Source: B2-G16 sp964528085
Lineage (GTDB): Bacteria > Bipolaricaulota > Bipolaricaulia > UBA7950 > UBA9294
Length of the DNA: 6,297 nucleotides
Reading direction: 5' to 3'
Assembly: GCA_964528085.1 (NCBI GenBank)
Contig: CAZGRE010000057.1
Coordinates: 1-6,297, forward strand
Below are positions 5,655-6,297 of the stretch, piece after piece (position 1 is the first letter of the stretch; each line of letters starts with the position of its first letter). The position numbers were made by a program, and so were the translations under genes. The notes beneath the pieces were generated by a model. It saw nothing but the letters and a program-made list of their open reading frames with translations, had not been told where the DNA came from and searched no databases.

Positions 5655-6179
5655 ATGAAGATCAAGATAGTAGAACGTCATGCAGGGGCGAGTGAGGCGT
5701 TGCGTTCTTACGTTTTGGAGAAGACCCAGGCTCTCGAGCGGTATTTCGATCGGATCGTCAGCGTCGATGTCGTGTTGTCGGTGGAGAAGGAGCGTCAGAT
5801 CGCTGATTTCCACGCTCACCTGACGAACAAGAAGACGATCAGTGCCCATGAGGAATCGACCGACATGTACGCATCGATCGACAAGGCGATCGATCGGCTG
5901 AAGCGCCAGCTCGTCAAGTTCAAGGACCAGCTTCAGGATGTGAAGGAGCGCGGGTCGGCTCCGCTCGCCCGGGATGCTAAGGGAGATGGTGAGGGGGAAA
6001 GACGGATCATCAGAACGAATACTTACTTCCAGAAGCCGATGACCGCGGAAGAGGCGGCGCTGCAGCTGGAAGCGATCGACAAGGGATTCTTGGTGTTCAT
6101 CGACGCCGAGACGGATGACGTGGCGGTCATCTATCACCGGCGTGACGGGAACTACGGATTGATCGAGCCGCACAGGTAG
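5655..6179 (+). CDS. hpf: Ribosome hibernation promoting factor, long form
   Basis: Long HPF binds the small subunit near the decoding centre and joins two ribosomes into inactive 100S dimers during stationary phase or starvation. The 174-residue length fits the long form. Residues 1-95 are the RaiA/HPF domain: MKIKIVERHAGASEALRSYV, then LSVEKERQIADF and the helix DMYASIDKAIDRLKRQL (70-86). Residues about 96-116 are a charged Gly/Asp/Arg linker. Residues 117-172 are the dimerisation domain: RIIRTNTYFQKPMTAEEAALQ, then FLVFIDAETDDVAVIYHRRDGNYGLIEP in sequence. All expected parts are present, with no truncation. It has its own promoter, in keeping with growth-phase control, though no specific regulator site was recognised. 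A further reading frame begins 23 bases after the stop and is probably in the same transcript. Confidence 0.95.
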   Translation: MKIKIVERHAGASEALRSYVLEKTQALERYFDRIVSVDVVLSVEKERQIADFHAHLTNKKTISAHEESTDMYASIDKAIDRLKRQLVKFKDQLQDVKERGSAPLARDAKGDGEGERRIIRTNTYFQKPMTAEEAALQLEAIDKGFLVFIDAETDDVAVIYHRRDGNYGLIEPHR

Positions 6180-6202
6180 GGCAGCGGGGGTGGGGTAAGG
6201 GC

Positions 6203-6297
6203 GTGGTCAAGGTTCTGTCGCTGTTTGCGGGGAGGCTCGCGAGTCGGGTGGCGACCGGGGTGGTGGGGAGTCATCCGGGCGTGGAAGAGGTCTATCT
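6203..6297 (+). CDS. Unidentified reading frame, 5' part (runs off the right edge)
   Basis: From GTG 6203 a frame stays open to the window end, giving 31 residues that begin VVKVLSLFAGRLASRVATGV. GGGGT (6192-6196) lies six bases before the GTG and could serve as ribosome binding site; AAGGG at 6197-6201 is too close. Position 23 bases after hpf on the same strand suggests an operon. The start weakly recalls PP-loop ATP-pyrophosphatase domains (hydrophobic strand, then SGGxDS), but here the motif reads AGRLAS, which would be inactive. Too little is visible to name it; GTG and the frame are a best guess. Confidence 0.4.
   Translation, partial: MVKVLSLFAGRLASRVATGVVGSHPGVEEVY

Noticed and set aside
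5514..6173. Minus-strand open frame opposite hpf
   Set aside because: It mirrors the hpf reading frame, has no recognisable domain, and would be antisense to a clear long-form HPF.
1..6297. CRISPR arrays, insertion sequences, tRNA or rRNA genes, riboswitches
   Set aside because: I read both strands for regularly spaced repeats, terminal inverted repeats with transposase, cloverleaf-like segments and known leader motifs and found none. Intergenic gaps are all under about 110 bases.

Overview
The window is GC-rich bacterial DNA, densely coding, and all but one gene is on the + strand. RbfA and a long-form HPF identify it as bacterial. The single-copy formate-tetrahydrofolate ligase fits, but does not prove, an anaerobe with an active folate C1 (Wood-Ljungdahl type) pathway. 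The style, including a stand-alone HerA-type ATPase, would suit a thermophilic or anaerobic deep-branching phylum such as Bipolaricaulota/Acetothermia. That placement is a guess from memory of gene content; nothing in the window fixes the taxon.

Layout. Positions 1-302 hold the 3' part of rbfA, cut by the left edge. Its last codons overlap the start of fhs (295-2028) by 8 bases, so the two are probably translationally coupled. Running toward fhs from the other strand is a small lipoprotein gene with one PKD domain (2049-2402, minus). An 8-bp perfect inverted repeat spans both stop codons at this convergent junction. A 107-base divergent intergenic region (2403-2509) carries a credible sigma70-type promoter for each side. 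It is followed by cca (about 2510-3952), encoding a class II CCA-adding enzyme with an HD domain. A terminator-like hairpin separates cca from a HerA/DUF87-family ATPase (4046-5560) with a coiled coil and a predicted C-terminal winged helix. A second hairpin with a TTTT tail covers the ATPase stop. A near-consensus promoter (TTGATC, 17 bases, TATAAT) then drives hpf (5655-6179). A further reading frame starting with GTG at 6203 follows closely and runs off the right edge.

How the genes relate. Most are core translation and RNA functions: ribosome maturation (RbfA), tRNA 3'-end synthesis (Cca) and ribosome hibernation (HPF). Fhs makes 10-formyl-THF, the formyl donor for initiator tRNA and purines. 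The two less ordinary items are the PKD lipoprotein and the HerA-like ATPase. The ATPase lacks an N-terminal HAS barrel and has no NurA nuclease partner in view. No mobile element, CRISPR array, tRNA, rRNA or defence island was seen, and no clearly new multi-gene system. No gene-free stretch exceeds about 110 bases.
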